A stretch of DNA of 43,137 bases from positions 1 through 43,137 of the forward strand of contig PBMB01000001.1 of the NCBI GenBank assembly GCA_002722455.1. The letters are read 5' to 3'. The position numbers and the translations under genes were made by a program. Below the pieces are notes generated by a model. It did not search any database and had not been told where the DNA came from. It was given only the letters and a program-made list of their open reading frames with translations. Positions 26,153-33,711 of this stretch are shown here, one piece after another. Within the stretch, counting starts at the first letter, position 1. Each line of letters opens with the position of its first letter. Source of the stretch: Chloroflexota bacterium (GTDB lineage: Bacteria > Chloroflexota > Dehalococcoidia > Lucifugimonadales > GCA-2722455).

Positions 26153-26976
26153 TTGTTTTCTCCATTTATGTAAATCGAAGAAATAAGAAATTCTTTGAAC
26201 TCTTTTAAGATTTTTTGGTTTTTACTTTCCTTGGTCTTTAAAGAAATAACGAAAAATTTCTTATTGCTCCTTATTAGATAATCCCTATTATATCTTTCAT
26301 TTAACAAATATTCAACAGCAAAAGCCTTTTTATTTTTAAATTTTGTCTCTTTCCCTTTTTCAATCTTTAAATTATAGGAATATCTATCTTTTAAAATCTT
26401 TTTATAATCTTCAAAATCTTTTGCTTTTAATACATAGATGTTTACCTTATAATCTTCTTTCTCTAATACAATTTCTTTATTTTTTTTATCTTCATAAGCA
26501 CCCGATTCTATTTTTACTTCTAATGTTTTATTTATAACAATTGAATAACCATTGTTTTTTATTTGTATTTCTTCATAATTGCTTAATAATTTTTCTTGAC
26601 GTAATAATTCACTATAATTATTAATACCAGCGAAAAGAACTATTATTGAAATTATAAATAAATTCCAACTAAATAATTTTCTTGATTTTAATCTTTTTTC
26701 ATCAATATTTGGGTTATAAAATCTAAAGAAAAATGCATTTATTATAAATAAAGCAAAAAAGACTATGTTTACATAGAATCCAATTTTTATTTCTTGTAAT
26801 TCTTCTATGTTGAAATCAAAAATAGGCATATATTGTGGCTTATCGGAAATAAAAGATAAGATTAATAAAATAAAATCAAAAATATAGTCTAAACCAAAAA
26901 AATAAGTTTCTATTCCAAGAATAAAAACCAATAATAAATACACTGACATTAAAATTAAACTTATTATATATAACAT
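26149..26976 (-). CDS. Hypothetical membrane protein with soluble C-terminal domain
   Basis: A 275-residue protein. Four likely membrane helices (about 1-22, 27-43, 65-85, 101-118) are followed by a 150-residue Lys/Glu-rich soluble domain (about 125-275) of mixed alpha/beta character. No family recognised. AAGG lies before the ATG. It is the third gene of the dsbB operon, 4 bases after the 106-residue gene, and its TGA stop overlaps the RNase R start (ATGA). If that TGA were read through, only nine codons would follow before TAA. Confidence 0.7.
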   Translation of the reverse strand: MLYIISLILMSVYLLLVFILGIETYFFGLDYIFDFILLILSFISDKPQYMPIFDFNIEELQEIKIGFYVNIVFFALFIINAFFFRFYNPNIDEKRLKSRKLFSWNLFIISIIVLFAGINNYSELLRQEKLLSNYEEIQIKNNGYSIVINKTLEVKIESGAYEDKKNKEIVLEKEDYKVNIYVLKAKDFEDYKKILKDRYSYNLKIEKGKETKFKNKKAFAVEYLLNERYNRDYLIRSNKKFFVISLKTKESKNQKILKEFKEFLISSIYINGENK

Positions 26977-26980
26977 TTTT

Positions 26981-27301
26981 TTAACCTTTTTTATGTTGTA
27001 TTATTTTGACAATATTTTTTGAAGATATTTCTTGTGTCTTCCCACGTATACTTACAGAAAAGAAATCTGCGTCACAAGGGGTTTTTATTTTATATTGAAG
27101 ATCCTCATAAGCTTCTTTGTAATCATTTTCATTAGCTATTCTCATCTCTTCACCATTAACTCTTCTGTTTATTAATTCTTTAAACTTTTTATACTTGATA
27201 GGATCTGTTATGACAACAGATCCATCTATCATATGTAATTCTAAAGTTATTTCTTTAAAAAGCTTTTTTTCAAATAAATTATTAAAAAATGATTTAAACA
27301 A
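26981..27301 (-). CDS. Hypothetical protein, 106 aa, TTG start
   Basis: A small soluble protein with no signal peptide and no recognised domain. It has an N-terminal amphipathic stretch (FKSFFNNLFEKKLFKE), then alpha/beta sequence including HMIDGSVVITDP, and a single Cys near residue 78. The start codon is TTG, 2 bases after the dsbB stop, with AAGGGA in the end of dsbB as ribosome site, so it is very likely translationally coupled to dsbB. Confidence 0.65.
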   Translation of the reverse strand: MFKSFFNNLFEKKLFKEITLELHMIDGSVVITDPIKYKKFKELINRRVNGEEMRIANENDYKEAYEDLQYKIKTPCDADFFSVSIRGKTQEISSKNIVKIIQHKKG

Positions 27302-27303
27302 TT

Positions 27304-27840
27304 TTATTTTCCCTTAATTTTTTGGACTAATGAAACAGTTGCATAAAATAAACCAGAAATTAAGAAACAAAGAGCAATTAATGTCATGTAGTGATGCATT
27401 TCAAGACCTAAGAATTCCCAATCTATTTCAGTGCATATACCTTTTGCTACAAATAATCCTGTTAAAATTTCTGATTCTAAAATCCAAGGGAATATATGCT
27501 CTAAACCTAAACCACATTGTGAAATAAAGAATGGATTTTTTTCTGCTAATATGCTCTCATGCCATTGAAGTGCTGCTGCCCATAGAGTATAACTAGAACC
27601 TGTAATCCAAAGTATGTAAGCGAAAAATTTAGATACTTGGTTTTTTAAGCCGAATAATTGTGGAAGTAATGCTCCTACAAATATAGTAATTGTTCCAATC
27701 CTTTGATAAACACAAAGAACGCATGGTTCTAACCCCATCCCATGTTGAAAATAAAGTGCTGATAAAATAAGAAACACTGGAATTAAACTTAGAATCCTCC
27801 AAGACCAAATATTGTCTTTGAATTTTATTATTCTTTCCAT
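27304..27840 (-). CDS. dsbB: Disulfide bond formation protein DsbB
   Basis: A 178-residue inner-membrane oxidoreductase that reoxidises DsbA and passes electrons to quinones. Four membrane helices are visible. The first periplasmic loop carries C40-V-L-C43 followed by the usual YQR, and the second loop carries C109 (SQCGLG) and C136 (GICTEI), matching the four essential cysteines. I start at 27840, where AAGGAG lies about 10 bases upstream; an upstream in-frame ATG at 27888 would add 16 basic residues and has no ribosome site. It is the first gene of a four-gene operon. No dsbA is in the window. A six-cysteine pilin is encoded just upstream, separated by a terminator. Confidence 0.93.
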   Translation of the reverse strand: MERIIKFKDNIWSWRILSLIPVFLILSALYFQHGMGLEPCVLCVYQRIGTITIFVGALLPQLFGLKNQVSKFFAYILWITGSSYTLWAAALQWHESILAEKNPFFISQCGLGLEHIFPWILESEILTGLFVAKGICTEIDWEFLGLEMHHYMTLIALCFLISGLFYATVSLVQKIKGK

Positions 27841-27915
27841 AAATAAAAATCTCCTTATTCCTTTTTTTATTTTTACTTTTTTTATCATATATTACTAAAA
27901 AAAATAATCAATAAA

Positions 27916-27945
27916 AAAAGACAACCTCTTGATTGTCTTTTTTTA
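27916..27945 (-). terminator. Intrinsic terminator after the second pilin gene
   Basis: Stem aaaagacaa/ttgtctttt with an 8-base loop and A/T runs on both sides, between the pilin end at 27976 and the dsbB start. Confidence 0.75.
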
Positions 27946-27975
27946 TTTTTCTTTATTTACTCTATTATCTGTTGA

Positions 27976-28527
27976 TTAAGGAGTAACTGTTTGACAACAA
28001 ACAACCGAAGAAGGCATAATAGAAGCACATTGTGGAACCATATCTAAATCACCAGTCGCCTTGGATAAATCTAAATCGTCGTCTGTTTGGATTGTATTGT
28101 AAGCGTCAACACCAATGAATTCCATCATTTCGTTTGCTCTAATACACTCGTCTTGTGGAACTGTTTTAACCAATGCAGAAACATCATTATCAGCATCACC
28201 ATCACTGAATATTACCGCCATTGCCCATTGCTCATCTTCTTCTGAATTACCCGCAGGAGCCGAAGATAAGTATTGAGAGTCGATTAGTACTTGTAGTGGC
28301 TCACAACTGTCATCTGATGGATCACATTCGTTTATCACTGGTGGCACACCTTTTTCTACGTTGTAAGCCAAGATTGCACCTTCGATTTGTTCTGTTTCAG
28401 AGATTATTTGAGCTGCACCAGCCTCTATTTTTTGCTCTTCGTAGATGTCAGTACCGTACCATACTGTTGCAATAGCTAGAGCTGCTACTAATGCTATCGC
28501 AATTATTGATATAATTAAACTAAACAT
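27976..28527 (-). CDS. Cysteine-rich pilin-like protein, leaderless
   Basis: A 183-residue pilin-like protein. Residues 1-20 (MFSLIISIIAIALVAALAIA) form the hydrophobic pilin helix, identical over 18 residues to the paralogue at 1-295. The ATG at 28525-28527 has AAGGAAG upstream, so no leader peptide is encoded. The head domain is acidic and carries six cysteines (68, 75, 128, 167, 177, 178); type IVb pilins usually close the C-terminal region with one disulfide, so six is unusual. It may be the major or a minor pilin of the cluster at 29068-38202, encoded divergently. It has its own terminator and shares a 16-base upstream element with the paralogue. Confidence 0.8.
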   Translation of the reverse strand: MFSLIISIIAIALVAALAIATVWYGTDIYEEQKIEAGAAQIISETEQIEGAILAYNVEKGVPPVINECDPSDDSCEPLQVLIDSQYLSSAPAGNSEEDEQWAMAVIFSDGDADNDVSALVKTVPQDECIRANEMMEFIGVDAYNTIQTDDDLDLSKATGDLDMVPQCASIMPSSVVCCQTVTP

Positions 28528-29067
28528 ATTCTTTCTTCCTTAAAAAATTTCTATCCATTATATTATGTTATTAAAAATACACATTAAAAACCTTCATTTT
28601 TATCTCTAATATGAAACAAAATAAAGCTTACATTTAATGCTATTATTATTTATAGCATATAAAAACACCAGTGCAAATATTTTAATGCTTGTTATTTCTT
28701 TGCTCTAATTATTAAAATATGCTTTTTCTTTTGATTGAAAAGGTTTTTTAATAGCTCAATGAAAATCATTTTTTTATTTTTTTTGAAATTATTCAATATT
28801 ATGATATTCTCTTTTTTTTCTTATGTTAAACATATTAAACTTTTTTATATTATAGAGATATTTATTTTTATGTTTTTATAATTCTGATAATAGGGAATTA
28901 TCTCCAAAACCCTACACTTTAAGTTTTTTTTCTTACTTATTAATAGGTGTAGTGAAAATTGCATAAAAAAGAAGTTCTTCCTATTGTCCTTTTTTCTTTT
29001 ATTTCTTTACAATCTATAAAAATGGATTAATCTATTAAAAAGATAAACATTTAAAAAGGATTTGAAG
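28528..29067. other. Divergent intergenic region between pilin and pilus operon
   Basis: About 540 very A+T-rich bases. Next to the pilin it holds the shared 16-base element and a possible minus-strand -10 (TATAAT near 28552-28557). Near the pilus operon a weak promoter (TTTACA at 29006) is possible. ctacac at 28913 and gtgtag at 28948 could pair. No convincing gene: the longest plus-strand ORF (28759-28881) lacks a ribosome site. The length suggests regulatory input, but I cannot identify a regulator site. Confidence 0.5.
28564..28579 (-). promoter_or_regulatory. 16-bp element shared upstream of two pilin genes (copy 2)
   Basis: Minus-strand TATTTTTAATAACATA, identical to 321-336, here followed by ATAATATAAT, which contains a consensus-like -10. 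Confidence 0.45.
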
Positions 29068-29676
29068 ATGAAGAAACTTAAAATATTATGCTTTTTTATG
29101 GGGATTGCCTCAATAAATCAAGCATATGCTGAGACAAATTTATTTGCTCCAAAAGGTGATTCTATCTCGAAGGAAGACTTAAATAATGTCGTACAAGAGA
29201 AGTTAGAAGAACAAAAAAATCAAATGGAAAATCAATTCAGAATTGAATTAGATACTATAAATACAAGTCAAAATGCACAACTTCAAGCCATATTAGAACA
29301 AATAGAATTATTAAAAAATTCAAATGAAGAGCTAAAAAATAATCAAAAGAATTTGAGTGATAAAACAGAAAGAATGGCAAACGAGATTCCAGCAGGAAGC
29401 TATTCTGGTTTTAACGAACCAGGCAATTCATATAGCATTGGTGAAGTCGAAGATGAACTGAATGCATTAATAATTCAAGAAGAAAATCAAGAAACAAGCA
29501 TACTAACGAAAGAAGACACAGAAAGATTAAATAAAGAGTTTGGTGAAACTTCTCTTATTTTTATCGGTGTGATAGACGATAAAAAAATGTATAGAAATCC
29601 AGAAGGTGAATATATCATTAAAGGGTTGGATTTCAAATACGAAGGTAGTTTTGAAGAAGAAGAAGCAGACGATTAA
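29068..29676 (+). CDS. Periplasmic coiled-coil protein of the pilus operon
   Basis: A 202-residue exported protein. Signal peptide MKKLKILCFFMGIASINQAYA with likely cleavage before ETN. Residues about 35-95 form a Gln/Glu/Asn-rich coiled coil (EEQKNQMENQF...). The C-terminal part, with LIFIGVIDDKKMYRNPEGEY, looks like a small beta domain. I start at the ATG at 29068, 7 bases after AAAAAGGA; a TTG at 29062 would sit on the ribosome site. As first gene before the secretin it may align or stabilise the secretin in the periplasm, the job of PilP/PilM-type partners in other systems. No family recognised. Confidence 0.7.
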   Translation: MKKLKILCFFMGIASINQAYAETNLFAPKGDSISKEDLNNVVQEKLEEQKNQMENQFRIELDTINTSQNAQLQAILEQIELLKNSNEELKNNQKNLSDKTERMANEIPAGSYSGFNEPGNSYSIGEVEDELNALIIQEENQETSILTKEDTERLNKEFGETSLIFIGVIDDKKMYRNPEGEYIIKGLDFKYEGSFEEEEADD

Positions 29677-29693
29677 GGGAGTTAATTTTAAAC

Positions 29694-31175
29694 ATGAGAC
29701 AATTTAATAAAACAAAAGTTGCATTAGGAATTATGGCTGCTTCTATATTGAGCGGTTGTACAGGATTATCAATACCTGATGCAGAGCAATATAATGAAAA
29801 ACAAATTATTCAACCTGTAATGGATAAGTTTGAAAAATCTGAGCCAGCTATCACGAAGATACGTTCTCAAAACTTTACAATACAAAAGCCAGATGAATTA
29901 CCACAATTATTAAGAGATAAAGAAATAAAACTTAACCTTTCTAAAAAATCAAATGTTTCCGATTTAGCTATGGCATTAAACCTTCTAGGCGTAAGCACAG
30001 TTGTTGCTGATACTGGTGAAACTGCTTTGAGTGAGCAGTTAATTTCTGTTCGTAATTATAATGGCAAATTAGGAAACTTACTAGACGTTTTAAGTTCTGT
30101 TTATGACCTTTCATTTAACTATGAAAAAGGTGGAATTATCACAATCCAAGAACAATCTACATATATCATAAACATTATTCAGAATGAAGATATTATAGAA
30201 GATGTTACAGCAACATTAGAAAGACTTGGTGCTAATGAGATAGAAAATTCATTAGTTGGTGGTAACTTGATTTATAAAGCTTCACCAAAAGTTCACGAAA
30301 AAATTAAAAAATATATAGAATTCTATTCTAAGAATGCGGCAGTAATTGGTTTACAAGTTTCTGTTGTTACTGTTCAATTAGATAAAACAAGTAATAAAGG
30401 TTTTGATTGGTCTACATTAAATGTTGTTGCTGGTGATCCCAACTTGTTTGATAGTGGTAATGATACAGGAAGCATTATAGGTGATATTATCGGTGACGGA
30501 AGTGAAAGTGTTGCTTCAGAAACTGCAGAGATTGTTGCAGAAGGCTTAGGTTTAAGTGCAAGCGGCACAAGTATGGGTATTAAGTTTGTAAATGGTGACT
30601 TCAACTTTGATGGTGTTATTAACTATTTAAGCACATATGGTAAGACAGAAGCGAACCAATCTACTTTAATGAAAATTATCTCAGGTAAAGAAGTGTCTCT
30701 TGTTTCCACTCAATCTATTCCTTATGTTGAAGAAATTGAATTAACATTAGATGACGACGATGACTCAGAAGGTATCACAACTGCAAGTGTTGATATCGGT
30801 CTTGATTTAACAATCACTCCATACTTTGATTCTAAAACAAATATGGTTACAGTAGATTTAAATTTAGATTTAAGTTCTCTACTTGCTATGACAGAGATAA
30901 CAACAGGTTCAACTAAAATCACTCAACCACAGACACAGAACCAAACGTTCACTAACTTAATGAAATTAAAAGCAGGTGAGTCTAGTGTTATCGGTGGTAT
31001 TATGTATGATACAGTTTCTGACAATAGAAGTGGAATATCTTATTTGGAAGAGATGGATATTGCAAGTCAAAGTAAGAGTATGACAAAGAATGCTGTTTTC
31101 ATTATCTTAAGACCAACAGTTACATTGTTTGGGGACTTTGAGAAAGAAAAAGAAGTTATTCAAAAACTATATTAA
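29694..31175 (+). CDS. Type IVb pilus secretin lipoprotein (PilN/BfpB-like)
   Basis: A 493-residue outer-membrane secretin. Lipobox ILSGC with C22 as lipidation site. N-terminal ring-building domains cover about 50-200. The secretin domain includes EVSLVSTQSIPYV, paired beta-hairpins, and the C-terminal signature with LMKLKAGESSVIGGIMYD near residue 420-440. A lipoprotein secretin of this compact size, encoded next to a PilO-position protein, a GspE ATPase and a GspF protein, fits the PilN/BfpB branch of type IVb (thin pilus/bundle-forming) systems rather than PilQ. The ring would conduct the pilus through the outer membrane. GGGAG lies 11 bases before the ATG. Confidence 0.88.
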   Translation: MRQFNKTKVALGIMAASILSGCTGLSIPDAEQYNEKQIIQPVMDKFEKSEPAITKIRSQNFTIQKPDELPQLLRDKEIKLNLSKKSNVSDLAMALNLLGVSTVVADTGETALSEQLISVRNYNGKLGNLLDVLSSVYDLSFNYEKGGIITIQEQSTYIINIIQNEDIIEDVTATLERLGANEIENSLVGGNLIYKASPKVHEKIKKYIEFYSKNAAVIGLQVSVVTVQLDKTSNKGFDWSTLNVVAGDPNLFDSGNDTGSIIGDIIGDGSESVASETAEIVAEGLGLSASGTSMGIKFVNGDFNFDGVINYLSTYGKTEANQSTLMKIISGKEVSLVSTQSIPYVEEIELTLDDDDDSEGITTASVDIGLDLTITPYFDSKTNMVTVDLNLDLSSLLAMTEITTGSTKITQPQTQNQTFTNLMKLKAGESSVIGGIMYDTVSDNRSGISYLEEMDIASQSKSMTKNAVFIILRPTVTLFGDFEKEKEVIQKLY

Positions 31176-31194
31176 TTTAAAAAGGGTTAAATAA

Positions 31195-32469
31195 ATGGAA
31201 ATTTTCAACAAAAGAAAAAAACCTTCAATGATGAAGAAGAAATCTGTAAAAAAGGATAAAAATAAATTATCCAAATATCTTCCATCAACTCTTTTTATAG
31301 GTGTTCAAGAAGATATCAACGAAAAAGCTCTTGTTAGTTATATCACTTCTTTGGCGCAAAGCGCATTTGCAAATCCAAAAGAAGCTAAATATTCTATCAA
31401 GAAAATGGGTAAAAATAAATTTATCTATGAAATGCACAATGGTTCACAAGATTTGACATATTTACCACTTGTTATTGGTCAAATGATCGAAGGTGGTGAA
31501 ACAGAACTAATTTTAAAAACTAATGGTCAGAATGTTAGGGTTTTAAGAAAAACATCTGTTAAATTAGAATCAAATGTTTTAATTGCTTCAAACAATAGAG
31601 ACGAAGATGCTATTGTTGACTATGATACAAAAGGTAATCTTAAACATATTATTAAACAAGGTAGTGAAATATTTATCATTTCAAGTCTGTCTGCAATCAT
31701 TACTGGATTTATAGCGGGTGCTTCTTTTGTAAGTAAATATTACATGCTTAACGAAGATTATTCATATAATCCAGAAGTTAGAAAGGCACAAACTGCTGTT
31801 GATTTTCTAAGAACTATCGCTCCAGAAGAGCATACTAAATACAGATATTTAGAAAGTATAAACTATATTAACTATACTTGGGTTAAGAAATTTACAGAAA
31901 TAACACCTCCACCAGAACCAGTTAAAGAAGAAGTAATGCCAGAGGAAGTTGTAGTAGAAAAGACAGCCGTTAATGTTGAAGCAGATTCTTTACCAGTTGA
32001 ATCTACTAATGAACTTGAAATTTCTGTTGACGAGGCTATTACCTACCCTAATGAAGTAGTTTCAGAAAATGTAGTTCCAGAAGAAGAAGTTAAAGGTATC
32101 GACTTATCTGTTGAAATGGATTCTCTTGAAAAAGAATATAATATGGAAAACCTAGCCAATAAGAGTGAAACACCAGTTGTTAAAGAAAAAACTGAATCTA
32201 CTCCTATTGCAGTGGAAGAAAAAACAGAAGTTAAGGAAATTAAAGACGACGATTTTGAAATTCCTATTGAAGACAAACATATCGATGGATATGTTTCCGT
32301 CAAGGAAGAGGACGTTAAAAATTTAAACGCTACTGATTTACCACAAAATGTTGTCGTGGTTGAAGAAGGCGAAGGTGGTTTCTTTGGTAATGACTTTGAA
32401 ATCTTAAATGAAGAAAATATAGAGTCACTAGACCTATCTAATCTTCCTGAAAATATCATTTTGGAATAA
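31195..32469 (+). CDS. Bitopic membrane protein at the PilO position
   Basis: A 424-residue protein. Residues 1-158 are a basic then mixed alpha/beta cytoplasmic domain (LPSTLFIGVQEDINEKALVSY). One membrane helix spans about 159-181 (FIISSLSAIITGFIAGASFV). The remaining ~240 periplasmic residues are low-complexity and acidic, rich in Glu/Val/Pro, with DLPQNVVVVEEGEGG near 392-406 echoed by SNLPENIILE at the very end. In type IVb operons PilO lies in this place, a bitopic protein linking the cytoplasmic ATPase to the secretin, so a PilO role is inferred from position and topology, not from a clear motif. Confidence 0.65.
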   Translation: MEIFNKRKKPSMMKKKSVKKDKNKLSKYLPSTLFIGVQEDINEKALVSYITSLAQSAFANPKEAKYSIKKMGKNKFIYEMHNGSQDLTYLPLVIGQMIEGGETELILKTNGQNVRVLRKTSVKLESNVLIASNNRDEDAIVDYDTKGNLKHIIKQGSEIFIISSLSAIITGFIAGASFVSKYYMLNEDYSYNPEVRKAQTAVDFLRTIAPEEHTKYRYLESINYINYTWVKKFTEITPPPEPVKEEVMPEEVVVEKTAVNVEADSLPVESTNELEISVDEAITYPNEVVSENVVPEEEVKGIDLSVEMDSLEKEYNMENLANKSETPVVKEKTESTPIAVEEKTEVKEIKDDDFEIPIEDKHIDGYVSVKEEDVKNLNATDLPQNVVVVEEGEGGFFGNDFEILNEENIESLDLSNLPENIILE

Positions 32470-32486
32470 TTAAGGAGTAAAATAAA

Positions 32487-32882
32487 ATGATAAAATTATT
32501 TAATAGAAAAATAATGTATGCATTGAGTGTTTTATTTTTTGGTCTTAGTTTATTCTTTATATATATTATAGTGTTTAACTTGGATTCGCCAGAAAATTTA
32601 GTTGAAACTTCAATGATTAAAGAAAATCTTGTTAATGAATGTGCTACTAAGGCAAGAGAGTTAGGGATAGAGCAGGTCACTCCTGTAATAACTGCAAAAA
32701 GAAAATCGCTTGTTCTAAAACAAAAATATATCGCAGATCCTATGAGGTTTGCAATAAAAACTTCTAACTTACAAAACTATTGTAAAGAATTAGAACTTCA
32801 AAGTTATTGTTTAGGTAATGAATGTCGTAGAAACCCTAATGAGACTTCACACCAATTCAATATGACATTGGTGGTTAAATAA
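32487..32882 (+). CDS. Small bitopic periplasmic protein of the pilus operon
   Basis: A 131-residue protein. One membrane helix (about 10-31) is followed by a periplasmic domain with four cysteines (in ECATK, YCKEL, SYCLGNEC), likely two disulfides. AAGGAG precedes the ATG. It may take the role of PilP, but no family signature is visible. It is the last gene before an internal terminator, so it ends the first transcription unit of the cluster. Confidence 0.65.
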   Translation: MIKLFNRKIMYALSVLFFGLSLFFIYIIVFNLDSPENLVETSMIKENLVNECATKARELGIEQVTPVITAKRKSLVLKQKYIADPMRFAIKTSNLQNYCKELELQSYCLGNECRRNPNETSHQFNMTLVVK

Positions 32883-32893
32883 AAAAATAAAAG

Positions 32894-32920
32894 GAAAAGC
32901 ATAAGCTTTTCTTTTTTTTT
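32894..32920 (+). terminator. Intrinsic terminator inside the pilus cluster
   Basis: Stem gaaaagc/gcttttc with loop ataa, followed by nine or more T. It splits the cluster into two transcription units. Confidence 0.8.
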
Positions 32921-32946
32921 GACTAAAAGTTTTTTAAATGTAGAAT
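32919..32946 (+). promoter_or_regulatory. Promoter for the second pilus transcription unit
   Basis: TTGACT at 32919-32924 and TAGAAT at 32941-32946 with a 16-base spacer. A consensus TATAAT at 32950-32955 is an alternative -10. It begins directly in the T-tract of the terminator. Confidence 0.5.
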
Positions 32947-32986
32947 ATTTATAATACTTTTAAGGATAAATTTCAAGGAGTGATAA

Positions 32987-33220
32987 ATGTTAAGAGCATT
33001 ACTGAAGATTAATGAGTTTGTCAACTCAAAAGCTATGAAAATACTAGATTTTACAGGTGCTATCGGTATATTGTTATATGCTGTATATCTTTATAATCAA
33101 GGAAGTGAAAACTATGTTTACTGGGCAATTGGTGGCGGTTTAGGGTTATTGTTCGCAATAGTTCGACCAGCTCGTTTCTTTACAAAGAAAATAGAAACAC
33201 AGGTTCCACAAAATAAATAA
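32987..33220 (+). CDS. Small two-helix membrane protein, 77 aa
   Basis: Two membrane helices (about 19-36 and 42-59) with a short loop, and a basic C-terminus (RPARFFTKKIE). CAAGGAG precedes the ATG. It is the first gene of the second pilus unit, 19 bases before the pilin-like gene. Possibly a platform accessory or pilin partner; no family recognised. Confidence 0.65.
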   Translation: MLRALLKINEFVNSKAMKILDFTGAIGILLYAVYLYNQGSENYVYWAIGGGLGLLFAIVRPARFFTKKIETQVPQNK

Positions 33221-33239
33221 AAGAATTAGGAGAAAATAA

Positions 33240-33701
33240 ATGTTTACTATAATTCTTACGTTTATTGGTTTAGTTTTATTTGCTGCTTTATTATATGGCG
33301 GCATAAATTATATTAATTATGAAATCTACGATCAAAAATTTGAAGAAAGCAATGTTGTTTCTGGATTTTATAATTATGAAACCGCAATAGATTCATATAA
33401 GAAAAACTTTAATGTGTACCCTGATACTGCAGATTGGATTACTGAGTTGGGGAAAATAGGAATACTATTACCTAACAATCAAAAACATGATTTTAAATAT
33501 GAATATAATACAACAAACAACACTGTTGCTGTTTGTTATGATAGTGTTGCCAAAACTGAAGGTGACTACAAAATCATCGAAGATATTTTTAAACAAGGAC
33601 AATTTATCATAAGTGAAAATTGTTTTTCTAAAACAAATGAAACAATTGATCAGAGTTCATACCCTGTGAAAGTATCTTTGACAAAATGGATTAAAAAATA
33701 A
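33240..33701 (+). CDS. Pilin-like protein, leaderless
   Basis: A 153-residue pilin-like protein. It begins MFTIILTFIGLVLFAALLYGG, a hydrophobic helix followed by a Tyr-rich polar helix and a head domain with PDTADWITELGKIGILLP. Two cysteines near the C-terminus (VCYDS and ENCFS) match the disulfide-bounded D-region of type IVb pilins. TTAGGAG lies upstream of the ATG, which excludes a normal leader peptide. There is no Gly before the Phe and position 5 is Ile instead of Glu. It is a major or minor subunit. Confidence 0.78.
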   Translation: MFTIILTFIGLVLFAALLYGGINYINYEIYDQKFEESNVVSGFYNYETAIDSYKKNFNVYPDTADWITELGKIGILLPNNQKHDFKYEYNTTNNTVAVCYDSVAKTEGDYKIIEDIFKQGQFIISENCFSKTNETIDQSSYPVKVSLTKWIKK

Positions 33702-33711
33702 GGATTAAACA

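Noticed and set aside
28759-28881. Possible 40-residue hydrophobic ORF in the pilus intergenic region
   Set aside because: No ribosome binding site, composition fully explained by the A+T-rich background, mostly Phe/Ile/Leu.
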